Positions 15,825 through 23,904 are shown, counted from the first letter of the stretch. The stretch is 42,943 nucleotides of DNA from Cytophagaceae bacterium UBA7467 (GCA_002479785.1 DLPD01000008.1:49042-91984); one strand, 5' to 3'. The notes: a model not told the origin generated them from the sequence alone. Numbers and translations are program-made.

Positions 15825-15883
15825 AAAGTCGCAGCTTCGCTGCTTAGTCGCCTTCGGCTTAGTCGCGACTATGTCGCTTAGTC
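15825..15883 (+). repeat. TTAGTC-hairpin array (copy B)
   Basis: Hexamers AAAGTC (15825), TTAGTC (15844, 15859, 15878) alternate with hairpins GCAGC-TTC-GCTGC (15831-15843), GCC-TTC-GGC (15850-15858, a C(UUCG)G-type loop) and GCGAC-TAT-GTCGC (15865-15877). Spacing is 19, 15, 19 nt. Unlike copies A, A' and C, it does not start at a stop codon; it lies in the hpf upstream region, about 105 nt beyond the VRR-NUC stop codon. Confidence 0.8.
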
Positions 15884-15910
15884 AGTAAACAGTGGACAGT
15901 GGGCAGTCCA
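15883..15910. repeat. Degenerate 7-nt tandem repeat (CAGTNNN type)
   Basis: Heptads CAGTAAA, CAGTGGA, CAGTGGG, CAGTCCA follow the last TTAGTC of array B and share its final C. The period is exactly 7 nt over four units. The further stretch to 15981 contains no recognisable gene. Confidence 0.7.
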
Positions 15911-15981
15911 TAGGAAATTAGGCTGAAGGAAAAGAGGCCCGAGGCCGTACCACACTACCATCGCTAACGGCGATTCCATAT

Positions 15982-16009
15982 TTATTCTTTATGCTTTATA
16001 CTTTAAACG
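15982..16009 (-). repeat. 7-nt tandem repeat carrying the VRR-NUC stop codon
   Basis: On the minus strand the sequence reads CGTTTAA, AGTATAA, AGCATAA, AGAATAA. Every heptad ends in TAA. The third TAA (15991-15989) is the stop codon of the VRR-NUC gene; the other three fall in the other two frames. The last codons of the gene are therefore part of the repeat. Confidence 0.75.
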
Positions 16010-17599
16010 TACCAGCCTCACCGGCACCCCATTCTTTCTCATAAAATCGTGCCAAAAATGCTGAATAGCAGATAAATGGTCATTCGGAGACTTCACTTCA
16101 ACGAAGGCAAATTCATCGCCTTTTTGGATAAATAAATCAGGAAATCCTTTGACATGGGTGCCTAAATGTTCCCATAAGTATTGACAAATGGCTGCTAAAC
16201 CAGCAGTTGGCATCACTTGTAAAAAACGCTCCATCAGCTCAAAATCGAGAGAATACCAATCCACTAAAGGGTTCATGGCCCCTTGATTTGCCTCGGCGCG
16301 GGTACGTAAAAGTGAAAGTAAAGCAACGCGATCTTCTAATAAATGCAATGGCAATTCCCCCGCAAAACTTTCCTTCCCGTAGTGACTAGGTGCCCACTGA
16401 AAAGGATGATGAAAACCTTCTTTACGGTCTGCAAAAATCAATTCCCAAGTAAAAAGACCGAGGAAATTACGCCATATCTGGTTCTCCGTAAATGCCGCAT
16501 AATACCCCTCCGCTTGAAAATGCGCCACTACTCCTGCCTCTACCTGACCGATGTACTCCGGCGATATTTCAATTAATTCCGCCTGCTTGAGCGAAGCAGT
16601 AACTTGCTTGATGGATTTCTTAGAAGCTTGCTTGGCTAAAAAATCTTCGAAAAAATGAATCTCCGTGGGTGACACACACAGCTCTAATCCTACGCGCGCC
16701 CATGCAATTGCTTCGTCTAATTCCCCCATTTTCTGCAAAACACGAACTCGCCGCTCTAAAGAGGCCCCCGTTAAGGAAACCTCATATACTTCCAAAGCCT
16801 CTAAATAGGCTTTTTCACGCTCTAATAAACGACCAAGAGCGTAGCAAGTCTTTTCAAATGCCCGAACAGAAGGTTCTAAAAGTTCAGTCGCTATAGGCAT
16901 TAAATTCACTCGCCAAGAAGCCAATATCTCGTCTGCACTAACGCTGGTGGTGTAAAACCATTCCCTCCACATCGAAATAGCCCACTTTTGCTCGGCCTCA
17001 TCACGTGTAGTAAAATAGGGTTTTAAGTCATCTTCCTGAACTTCCACGAAGGCGCGATGTCCCAAATCACGCACTACAAAGTCTGTTAAATCACGTGACC
17101 TTGTTCCAAAAAACAAGAACTGAAGGAATGCAAAAACTTCCATACGCAAAGGCGCCACCACCCCAGTCGAAAACGTCGCTATTAAATCAGCCGATGAAAC
17201 GAGTGCCGCTGCCTCTTCTTTAGAGGCTGACGCAGGGATTTTGATGCCTAGTTTTTTGGCCAAAGAAACACATTCCTGCTTTGTAAATATGGATTCTACA
17301 CCGTCTGAAACATCTGAAAGAAAACCAGACATACGCAAAACTTGCAATGGAGTCGCTAATTCGCCTATTTCCGGATAGTTCAATTTCTCTATCCGAAAAC
17401 AAGTGGAACGACGCGACGCAAGACGCAAATAAAGGCATTGCGCTGCAAATGTGAGTTTAGAAAAATCTTTTAAAAATGCTATTTCTGCTTCTTGCAAAAG
17501 GAATAAATAGTGCCGGTCGACATAGTGTAAAATATAGCTAAAATGATCCCAATAATAGGTTTCAGACAATTCTATCTCATTTTTTCGATCATTCGGCAT
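15989..17599 (-). CDS. VRR-NUC domain (FAN1-like) nuclease
   Basis: A 536-residue protein. The C terminus carries a VRR-NUC PD-(D/E)XK nuclease: GFPDLFIQ with D488, FVEVKSPNDHLS with E501 and K503, then QHFWHDFMRKNGVPVRL. The preceding region (about 215-330) looks like helical TPR-type repeats (LEREKAYLEALEVYEVSL, MGELDEAIAWARVGLEL), and the N-terminal part resembles the SAP-like/winged-helix region of FAN1. Bacterial FAN1 homologues cut branched or flap DNA and help repair interstrand crosslinks; that role here is inferred. A single gene diverging from pgk over 64 nt. Its last codons form part of a heptad repeat. Confidence 0.88.
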   Translation of the reverse strand: MPNDRKNEIELSETYYWDHFSYILHYVDRHYLFLLQEAEIAFLKDFSKLTFAAQCLYLRLASRRSTCFRIEKLNYPEIGELATPLQVLRMSGFLSDVSDGVESIFTKQECVSLAKKLGIKIPASASKEEAAALVSSADLIATFSTGVVAPLRMEVFAFLQFLFFGTRSRDLTDFVVRDLGHRAFVEVQEDDLKPYFTTRDEAEQKWAISMWREWFYTTSVSADEILASWRVNLMPIATELLEPSVRAFEKTCYALGRLLEREKAYLEALEVYEVSLTGASLERRVRVLQKMGELDEAIAWARVGLELCVSPTEIHFFEDFLAKQASKKSIKQVTASLKQAELIEISPEYIGQVEAGVVAHFQAEGYYAAFTENQIWRNFLGLFTWELIFADRKEGFHHPFQWAPSHYGKESFAGELPLHLLEDRVALLSLLRTRAEANQGAMNPLVDWYSLDFELMERFLQVMPTAGLAAICQYLWEHLGTHVKGFPDLFIQKGDEFAFVEVKSPNDHLSAIQHFWHDFMRKNGVPVRLVRLKYKA

Positions 17600-17606
17600 T
17601 ATTGTT

Positions 17607-17614
17607 TATCTTTG
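17607..17614 (+). promoter_or_regulatory. pgk promoter -7 element
   Basis: TATCTTTG fits TAnnTTTG exactly and lies 49 nt before the pgk ATG. Upstream at the expected distance is only TTTTCG, a weak -33 match. Confidence 0.5.
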
Positions 17615-17663
17615 TCTACCTTTTTAGGGGATTATCCTTTTATTCATAAATCAAAACAAAAAT

Positions 17664-18854
17664 ATGCAAACTGTTGCTAATTTCAATTTTGGCGGTAAAA
17701 AAGCGCTAGTACGTGTTGATTTCAACGTTCCATTAAATGAGCGTTTCGAAATTACAGATGATACCCGAATCAAGGCGACCATTCCTACGATTCAAAAGAT
17801 TTTGAAAGACGGAGGATCGGTTGTGTTAATGTCTCACCTAGGTCGTCCGAAAGATGGTCCTACCGAAAAATATTCGTTAAAACACTTAGTGACGCCTTTG
17901 TCATTGGTTTTTGGCGTGAAAGTGAAGTTTGCTTCAGATTGCATCTCAGATGAGGCTGTTGAATTAGCAAACGGTTTACAAGCGGGCGAAATCTTGCTTC
18001 TTGAAAACCTTCGTTTTTACAAGGAAGAAGAAAAAGGGGATGTTGATTTTGCCAAAAAACTAGCTCGTTTGGGCAACGTGTGGGTGAATGATGCATTCGG
18101 AACGGCTCACCGTGCACATGCTTCTACCGCAATCATTGGACAATTCTTCACTGATAAAGTGAGTGGCTACGTGATGCAAGCGGAATTAGATAACGCACAA
18201 AAAATCCTTGAATACGCTGAACGTCCATTTACAGCGATTATGGGTGGGTCGAAAATCTCAGATAAGATCTTGATCATTGAACGTCTGTTAGACAAAGTTG
18301 ACAATTTGATTATTGGAGGTGGAATGACATATACTTTCTCTTTAGCAGAAGGTGGAAAAATCGGAAAATCAATCTCAGAGCCAGACAAAGTAGACCTAGC
18401 TAAACAATTGATCGAAAAAGCGAAGGCAAAGGGTGTTAACTTAATTATGCCTTTGGACAATGTTTGTGCAGATGATTTCAATAACAACGCAAACCGTCAA
18501 ATGGTGGAACGTGGTGAAATTCCGGATGGCTGGGAAGGTCTAGACATCGGTCCTAAGTCAATCGCGTTATTCCAAGAGACTATCGCAAAATCTAAAACAA
18601 TTCTTTGGAACGGTCCAATGGGTGTATTCGAGTTCTCAAACTTCGCGGTCGGTACGAATGCCATCGCAGATGCAGTCGTTAAAGCAACGGAAGATAACGG
18701 AGCATTTTCCCTTATCGGAGGTGGCGATTCCGCTTCTGCGGTAAATAACGCAGGATATGGCGATCGCGTGAGCTACGTTTCTACTGGAGGTGGCGCATTA
18801 CTTGAATACATGGAAGGCAAAACATTACCAGGTGTGGCGGCGCTAGAAGCTTAA
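17664..18854 (+). CDS. pgk: Phosphoglycerate kinase
   Basis: A 396-residue cytoplasmic glycolytic enzyme transferring phosphate from 1,3-bisphosphoglycerate to ADP. Motifs: LVRVDFNVPLNE (residues 15-26), LMSHLGRPKDGP, the substrate-binding NDAFGTAHRAHAST, and the nucleotide-binding IMGGSKISDKI and SLIGGGDSASAVN. Length is normal. It has its own promoter and a strong terminator, after which murF-alr begins at once. Confidence 0.98.
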   Translation: MQTVANFNFGGKKALVRVDFNVPLNERFEITDDTRIKATIPTIQKILKDGGSVVLMSHLGRPKDGPTEKYSLKHLVTPLSLVFGVKVKFASDCISDEAVELANGLQAGEILLLENLRFYKEEEKGDVDFAKKLARLGNVWVNDAFGTAHRAHASTAIIGQFFTDKVSGYVMQAELDNAQKILEYAERPFTAIMGGSKISDKILIIERLLDKVDNLIIGGGMTYTFSLAEGGKIGKSISEPDKVDLAKQLIEKAKAKGVNLIMPLDNVCADDFNNNANRQMVERGEIPDGWEGLDIGPKSIALFQETIAKSKTILWNGPMGVFEFSNFAVGTNAIADAVVKATEDNGAFSLIGGGDSASAVNNAGYGDRVSYVSTGGGALLEYMEGKTLPGVAALEA

Positions 18855-18883
18855 TATCACCCCAATATCAGATAAAATTGCAT

Positions 18884-18911
18884 AAGGCGAGGAAACATTC
18901 CTCGCCTTTTT
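18884..18911 (+). terminator. Intrinsic terminator after pgk, in the murF-alr leader
   Basis: AAGGCGAGG (18884-18892) pairs with CCTCGCCTT (18900-18908) around AAACATT, and the T tract runs 18907-18911. Its end lies only 13 nt before the murF-alr ATG at 18925. Confidence 0.88.
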
Positions 18912-18924
18912 GTATTTTAGATGT

Positions 18925-21381
18925 ATGATTCAGCATAAAAACCCTGTCCATCTTCGTGCTAGCTTCTTAAGTTTAGATAGTCGCCAGATTTATGAACCTA
19001 CTAAAACTGCCTTTTTTGCGGTAAATGGCCTTAACCATGATGGACATCACTATGTGGAATCGCTCTACTATAAAGGCGTACGCGAATTTATAGTCGAAGA
19101 ATCAGCTTGGCATGGCTCTATCGCTGAAAAGGCTTCTAAATGGGAGCAAACTAATATCTATGTCGTTGAAAGCAGCATTGCAGCCTTGCAAGTGATCGCG
19201 CAGCAACACCGAGCACAATTTAACTACCCAGTTATCGGAATCACTGGATCGAACGGTAAAACCATCTGCAAGGAATGGCTAGCCACCCTTTGCAATAATG
19301 CATTTTCAATCGTTAAGAGTCCTAAGAGTTTCAATTCCCAAATTGGCGTTCCACTCTCCCTCTGGGCTATGCAAGAAAAACACAATTTGGGTATTTTCGA
19401 GGCTGGTATATCCCAAAAAGGGGAAATGGATAAAATCGAAGCCATGCTGAAGCCAGACTATGGCATTTTTACGCATTTTGGTGAGGCTCACGGCTCTAAT
19501 TTTAACTCTGATGAGGAAAAACTAAGAGAGAAGCTGCAACTCTTTAAAAGAACCCAAAAACTCGTTTACCGAATTACCAATCTGCAGGATGACCCCATCA
19601 AACGAATAATGGAGGAAATTAACCCATCTTGTGAATTAATTGGATGGAATACCATTAGCCCAGAAAAAGGTTTGTTCACTTTTTGGCAAACAAAAGGCAA
19701 AACAGCCCAAATTAAAGTTATCAAGGCTGCGCAAAGCGAAACCTTTATCGATTGCACCATTGACTTTAACGATGAAGCCTCACTCGAAAATAGCACACAT
19801 TGCCTCATAATGGCTTCCATATTAGGCATTATGAGAGAAACCCTAAGTCTAAAAGCCCGGGCGTTAAAACCCGTATCCATGCGATTAGAGATGAAAGAGG
19901 GATTGCGTGGAAATACCTTAATCGATGATTCCTATAACAATGACCTTGATGGGTTACGCCTCGCTCTACCCTTGTTAAAGAAAAATAAAAACAAAAAAAG
20001 TGTCTTAATTCTCAGCGATTTCTTAGAAACAGGTATTCCTGAAAAAGAACTTTACACTACCATTGCAGCGCTAGTTCGTCACCAAAAAATTGATCGAATG
20101 ATCGGTATAGGTGACCAAATAATCCGAAATAAAGCCCTTTTCGACCAAATAGATGTATTTCAAAGCACCGAAGACCTTATTTCTTCAGGACTCCTGAACA
20201 CAATCAGTACAAGTCAAATTTTATTAAAAGGGGCCCGAAAGTATAACTTTGAAAAACTCGTTCACAACTTAGAAAATAAGACGCACAGAACGCAATTAGA
20301 AGTAAACCTAGATGCTTTACAGCATAATCTTGCCTACTTTAAAAAGGACATAGGTCCAGAAACCAAGTTAATGGTAATGGTCAAAGCCTTTGCCTATGGC
20401 ACTGGCGCTATCGAAATAGCTACCTTACTCCAAAACAGTGGTGTAGATTACCTAACTGTGGCCTATACAGATGAGGGTGTTTACTTGCGTAAACACGGAA
20501 TTTACGTGCCCATCATGGTCATGAATCCAACAATTGAAGAATTCGATAAGCTCACAGAGAATGGATTAGAACCAGAAATCTATAGCTTCGAATTACTTAA
20601 AGCCATCGACGAATATGGAACTCAACAAGGTAAAAACATCAAAATCCATATCAAATTAGATACAGGCATGAAACGCCTAGGTTTTGAACCATCAGAAATC
20701 GCTGATTTAGGTAGAAATTTAGCTCAAATGCCCCATTTATGGGTAGCTAGTATATTGAGCCATTTAGCAGCTGCTGATAGTCCACAACACGCTGATTTCA
20801 CGGAATATCAAATCGATTTGTTTAACACCGCTGCAGCAGAAGTAGAAGCAAGCATTGGATATCAAACTATCAAGCACATTGCAAACTCCGCTGCCATCCA
20901 AAGTTACCCATCAGCACGACTCGATATGGTCCGTTTAGGTATCAGTTTATATGGAATAACAGGAAATCCGAACGTAAAAAATAAGATAGAAAACGTTTTA
21001 ACTCTAAAAACGTCTATATCACAGATTAAAAACATTGCACCTGATGAAACAATTGGCTATGGTAGACGGGGTAAATTAGCATCCTCAGGTCGCATTGCTA
21101 CCCTTGCCATAGGTTATGCTGATGGCTATTCTAGAGCTCTCGGAATGGGCAAAGGTAGCTTCGAAATAAAGGGTCATTTATGCCCAACCGTAGGATCCAT
21201 ATGTATGGATATGTGCATGGTAGATATCAGTCAATTTCCAGACATTTCTGTCGAAGATACTGCCATAGCCTTTGGCGGAAAAATACAATTATACGATTTA
21301 GCAAAACAAGCCGATACGATCCCTTACGAACTCATGACAAATATCAGCGAGCGCGTGAAAAGGGTATATGTAACGCAGTAG
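18925..21381 (+). CDS. MurF-alanine racemase fusion
   Basis: An 818-residue bifunctional cell-wall enzyme. Residues 1-450 are MurF, which adds D-Ala-D-Ala to UDP-MurNAc-tripeptide: the ATP loop VIGITGSNGKT ends at residue 113, and DDSYNNDLDGLR is conserved. From about 453 comes alanine racemase, supplying D-Ala: the PLP lysine is K487 in VKAFAYGTG and the catalytic Tyr is Y712 in IGYGRRG; GSICMDMCMVDIS is the other signature. The fusion is known in Bacteroidota and places D-Ala supply with its user. The start is ATG 18925; the frame extends upstream only to a TTG in the pgk terminator. Its TAG stop lies in the first hexamer of array C. Confidence 0.95.
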   Translation: MIQHKNPVHLRASFLSLDSRQIYEPTKTAFFAVNGLNHDGHHYVESLYYKGVREFIVEESAWHGSIAEKASKWEQTNIYVVESSIAALQVIAQQHRAQFNYPVIGITGSNGKTICKEWLATLCNNAFSIVKSPKSFNSQIGVPLSLWAMQEKHNLGIFEAGISQKGEMDKIEAMLKPDYGIFTHFGEAHGSNFNSDEEKLREKLQLFKRTQKLVYRITNLQDDPIKRIMEEINPSCELIGWNTISPEKGLFTFWQTKGKTAQIKVIKAAQSETFIDCTIDFNDEASLENSTHCLIMASILGIMRETLSLKARALKPVSMRLEMKEGLRGNTLIDDSYNNDLDGLRLALPLLKKNKNKKSVLILSDFLETGIPEKELYTTIAALVRHQKIDRMIGIGDQIIRNKALFDQIDVFQSTEDLISSGLLNTISTSQILLKGARKYNFEKLVHNLENKTHRTQLEVNLDALQHNLAYFKKDIGPETKLMVMVKAFAYGTGAIEIATLLQNSGVDYLTVAYTDEGVYLRKHGIYVPIMVMNPTIEEFDKLTENGLEPEIYSFELLKAIDEYGTQQGKNIKIHIKLDTGMKRLGFEPSEIADLGRNLAQMPHLWVASILSHLAAADSPQHADFTEYQIDLFNTAAAEVEASIGYQTIKHIANSAAIQSYPSARLDMVRLGISLYGITGNPNVKNKIENVLTLKTSISQIKNIAPDETIGYGRRGKLASSGRIATLAIGYADGYSRALGMGKGSFEIKGHLCPTVGSICMDMCMVDISQFPDISVEDTAIAFGGKIQLYDLAKQADTIPYELMTNISERVKRVYVTQ

Positions 21382-21440
21382 TCATCGCTACGCGATTTAG
21401 TCACTGCTTCGCAGTTCAGTCGTCACTTCGTGACTTAGTC
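21378..21440 (+). repeat. TTAGTC-hairpin array, exact 19-nt period (copy C)
   Basis: Hexamers GTAGTC (21378), TTAGTC (21397), TCAGTC (21416), TTAGTC (21435) alternate with hairpins ATCGC-TAC-GCGAT (21384-21396), ACTGC-TTC-GCAGT (21403-21415) and GTCAC-TTC-GTGAC (21422-21434). Spacing is 19, 19, 19 nt. The first hexamer contains the murF-alr stop codon (21379-21381). The first hairpin has the same stem as one in array A but a different loop. Confidence 0.85.
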
Positions 21441-21456
21441 GGCAGTCCGGCGGAGT

Positions 21457-21491
21457 GTGTCCAATTACCAATTACCATTTACCATTTACCA
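21457..21491. repeat. Degenerate 7-nt tandem repeat (NNNNCCA type)
   Basis: Heptads GTGTCCA, ATTACCA, ATTACCA, TTTACCA, TTTACCA occur shortly after array C. The minus strand reads TGGTAAT-type units, with TAA in several frames. This and the operator-like repeats fill most of the 307-nt gene-free gap 21382-21688. Confidence 0.75.
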
Positions 21492-21523
21492 TCTCCTCAC
21501 TATACACTCTTATCTCAAATCTA

Positions 21524-21605
21524 TTAATTAGCAATAATGCTATATAACAAATTTATATTTTACATATTTGCTAATTATTAATTGTTTATTTTGCTAATTA
21601 ATTAG
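21524..21605. promoter_or_regulatory. Three TTGCTAATTAA-type sites ahead of ArsR gene
   Basis: TTGCTAATTAA occurs inverted at 21524-21534 (as TTAATTAGCAA), direct with one mismatch at 21568-21578, and direct at 21591-21601. The last is embedded in the perfect palindrome CTAATTAATTAG (21594-21605). The very AT-rich setting upstream of a small ArsR repressor suggests autoregulatory operators; this is an inference. The region also has near-matches to TAnnTTTG, so I do not place the promoter. Confidence 0.45.
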
Positions 21606-21688
21606 TGTACGCGCTAAATAAACTATCAATAAACTGATTTGGAGATTTAAAATCAATATATTAACTTAGCTAAATATCAAATAATAGC

Positions 21689-22036
21689 ATGGCTGTAGAG
21701 AACATAGCAAAAGCTTTAGGGGATGAGTCTAGAAGAAAAATCATCGAACTATTGAAGGAAGGAGAGCTTCCTGCTACGGCTATATTTGATCAATTTGAAT
21801 ACGCCGCCCCTACTATCTCCAGGCATTTATCTGTTTTAAAGGATGCAGGACTAGTGAGTACACGTAGAAATGGAGTCTTTATTTACTATCAATTAGAGAA
21901 GGATGCACTGCGTCAATTAGACGAATGGCTCTCCCCTTTCCTACCAAAAGCAAAGGCTGCACCAAAAGAAAAATCGAATCCAGCACCTAAAATACCGAAA
22001 GAAAATCCTTTCGATAAATTTCAATCTGAATTCTAA
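21689..22036 (+). CDS. ArsR-family winged-helix regulator
   Basis: A 115-residue DNA-binding protein. The helix-turn-helix spans about residues 5-80 (IAKALGDESRRKIIELLKEG, AAPTISRHLSVLKDAGLVSTRR, GVFIYYQLE). There is no cysteine at all, so it is not a classical thiolate metal sensor; it resembles the SdpR/autorepressor branch. A Lys/Pro-rich tail follows (about 88-115). It lies 24 nt upstream of a YCII-like gene, with which it probably forms an operon, a common pairing of ArsR and small ligand-binding proteins. Repeated TTGCTAATTAA sites lie upstream. Confidence 0.88.
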   Translation: MAVENIAKALGDESRRKIIELLKEGELPATAIFDQFEYAAPTISRHLSVLKDAGLVSTRRNGVFIYYQLEKDALRQLDEWLSPFLPKAKAAPKEKSNPAPKIPKENPFDKFQSEF

Positions 22037-22060
22037 AATAGAAGAAAAATACAATTTATA

Positions 22061-22396
22061 ATGAAGCGATTTGTTTTCATCATTCGAGGTCCAGTGGCGG
22101 GAATTTCTAGTGAATCTAGCTTAGCATCGGAGGCAGAATTAGACCAAATTCGCACTTGGTTAAAGGGGCTAAAAGCTACCTATTCTGACATGCTTTTTCA
22201 GAAATTTTCAGGAGAATTACAGGCATTAAATCAGAGCGGAAAATTAGAAAGTCGATTGATCCAACAAATTGATGGGGGAGAAATTTCTCAGATTGTTACA
22301 CTGATTTTACCTAGCTTAGAAGTAGCAGAAGAAATCGCAGCAAGTTTCCCCTTCCCTAACGAGTTTTATAGTCTAGAATTAAGAGAAATGGCTTAA
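22061..22396 (+). CDS. YCII-like (DGPF) small protein
   Basis: A 111-residue cytoplasmic protein without signal or membrane segment. The start KRFVFIIRGPVAG, the central helix LDQIRTWLKGLKATY, and the end LPSLEVAEEIAASFPF with a final Leu-rich strand resemble the YciI/DGPF ferredoxin-like fold, but conservation is weak and the His/Asp pair of YciI is not obvious. Function is unknown. It sits directly after the ArsR regulator and before tandem terminators. Confidence 0.5.
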   Translation: MKRFVFIIRGPVAGISSESSLASEAELDQIRTWLKGLKATYSDMLFQKFSGELQALNQSGKLESRLIQQIDGGEISQIVTLILPSLEVAEEIAASFPFPNEFYSLELREMA

Positions 22397-22414
22397 AGAC
22401 CTAAATTTATACAT

Positions 22415-22449
22415 AAAAAAGGCTCATACGCAATGCATGAGCTTTTTTT
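22415..22449. terminator. Terminator between YCII-like gene and fumC
   Basis: A13-nt arm AAAAAAGGCTCAT (22415-22427) pairs with ATGAGCTTTTTTT (22437-22449), with one G-T wobble. A tracts and T tracts on the two sides allow function in both directions. Confidence 0.88.
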
Positions 22450-22456
22450 ATGTATT

Positions 22457-22480
22457 CGCGACGAGAATCGCGTATTTTTT
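22457..22480 (+). terminator. Second, tandem terminator hairpin
   Basis: CGCGA (22457-22461) pairs with TCGCG (22468-22472), followed by TATTTTTT. It is a back-up to the stronger hairpin just before it in the rightward direction. Confidence 0.55.
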
Positions 22481-22486
22481 CTCTAC

Positions 22487-23890
22487 TTATAGATTGATCT
22501 CGCCTACCATATTCTCAGGCTTTACCCAAGCATCGAACTCTTCAGCAGTTAAATAACCTAAAGAAATCGCTGTTTCCTTAAGTGTAGAGCCATTTTTATG
22601 GGCAGTCTGAGCAATCTCAGCCGCTTTGTAGTATCCTATCTTTGTATTTAGGGCGGTTACTAACATGAGAGAGTTATTCACGTGCTTCTTAATGTTATCG
22701 TGAAGTGGTTCTATACCTACTGCACATTTGTCATTAAATGCTACGCAAACATCTCCAATTAAACGAGCAGAATGTAAGAAATTATAAATCATCACTGGTT
22801 TGAATACGTTTAGCTCGAAATGGCCATTTGATCCTCCAATTCCGATGGCTACGTCATTCCCCATCACCTGCGCTGCCACCATTGTCATCGCTTCACATTG
22901 CGTTGGATTTACTTTACCAGGCATAATAGAAGAACCAGGCTCATTATCGGGGATATAAATTTCTCCAATACCCGAACGTGGACCTGAGGAAAGCATACGC
23001 ACATCGTTACCGATCTTCATTAAACTCACTGCAACCGTTTTTAAAGCTCCGTGAGCCTCTACTATCGCATCGTGCGCTGCTAATGCCTCAAACTTATTCT
23101 CAGCCGTTACAAAAGGTAATCCTGTTAATGAGGCAATGTGCTTAGCGACATTTTCAGCATAACCTTTAGGCGTATTAATACCCGTACCTACTGCAGTTCC
23201 GCCTAAAGCTAATTCTGAAAGGTGCGCTAGGCTATTATTTATTGCACGTAAACCATGATCTAATTGCGAAACGTAACCAGAAAACTCTTGTCCTAAAGTC
23301 AGAGGGGTCGCGTCCATAAAGTGTGTACGGCCAATTTTGACCACGTTTTTGAAGGCTTTGGCTTTGGCAGCTAAGGTATCTCTCAGCTTCGTGATACCTG
23401 GAATCGTTACCTCGACTAAGGCCTGATAAGCAGCAATATGCATCGCTGTAGGGAACGTATCGTTCGACGACTGAGACTTATTCACATCGTCATTAGGATG
23501 CACGAACTTCTGCTCGTCTAATAAGCTTCCACCTTGGATGACGTGTGCACGGTAAGCAATCACTTCGTTGCAATTCATATTTGATTGCGTACCAGAACCT
23601 GTTTGCCAAACCACTAAAGGGAATTGATCTGCCCATTGCCCATCTAAGATTTCATCACAAACTTGACTTATAAGGTTCTTTTTCGCCTCCTCTAATACTC
23701 CCGCCTCAAAGTTCGTAATGGCCGCTGCTTTCTTAAGATAAGCAAAGGCTCTGATAATCTCTTTAGGCATTTTATTAATATCCTGAGCAATTGGGAAATT
23801 CTCAATCGAACGTTGCGTTTGAGCACCCCAATAAACATGAGCAGGCACTTGTACCTTACCCATAGTATCTTTTTCAATTCTATACTCCAT
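22487..23890 (-). CDS. fumC: Class II fumarate hydratase
   Basis: A 467-residue TCA-cycle enzyme interconverting fumarate and malate, iron-independent. Signatures: VYWGAQTQRSIENFPI (residues 19-34), GSGTQSNMNCNEVIA, SQSSNDTFPTAMHIA, GRTHFMDATPLTLGQE, and the superfamily loop GSSIMPGKVNPTQCE. Length matches E. coli FumC. Single gene, diverging from the ArsC-like gene over 57 nt. Confidence 0.97.
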   Translation of the reverse strand: MEYRIEKDTMGKVQVPAHVYWGAQTQRSIENFPIAQDINKMPKEIIRAFAYLKKAAAITNFEAGVLEEAKKNLISQVCDEILDGQWADQFPLVVWQTGSGTQSNMNCNEVIAYRAHVIQGGSLLDEQKFVHPNDDVNKSQSSNDTFPTAMHIAAYQALVEVTIPGITKLRDTLAAKAKAFKNVVKIGRTHFMDATPLTLGQEFSGYVSQLDHGLRAINNSLAHLSELALGGTAVGTGINTPKGYAENVAKHIASLTGLPFVTAENKFEALAAHDAIVEAHGALKTVAVSLMKIGNDVRMLSSGPRSGIGEIYIPDNEPGSSIMPGKVNPTQCEAMTMVAAQVMGNDVAIGIGGSNGHFELNVFKPVMIYNFLHSARLIGDVCVAFNDKCAVGIEPLHDNIKKHVNNSLMLVTALNTKIGYYKAAEIAQTAHKNGSTLKETAISLGYLTAEEFDAWVKPENMVGEINL

Positions 23891-23904
23891 ACGATGTTTT
23901 GTAT

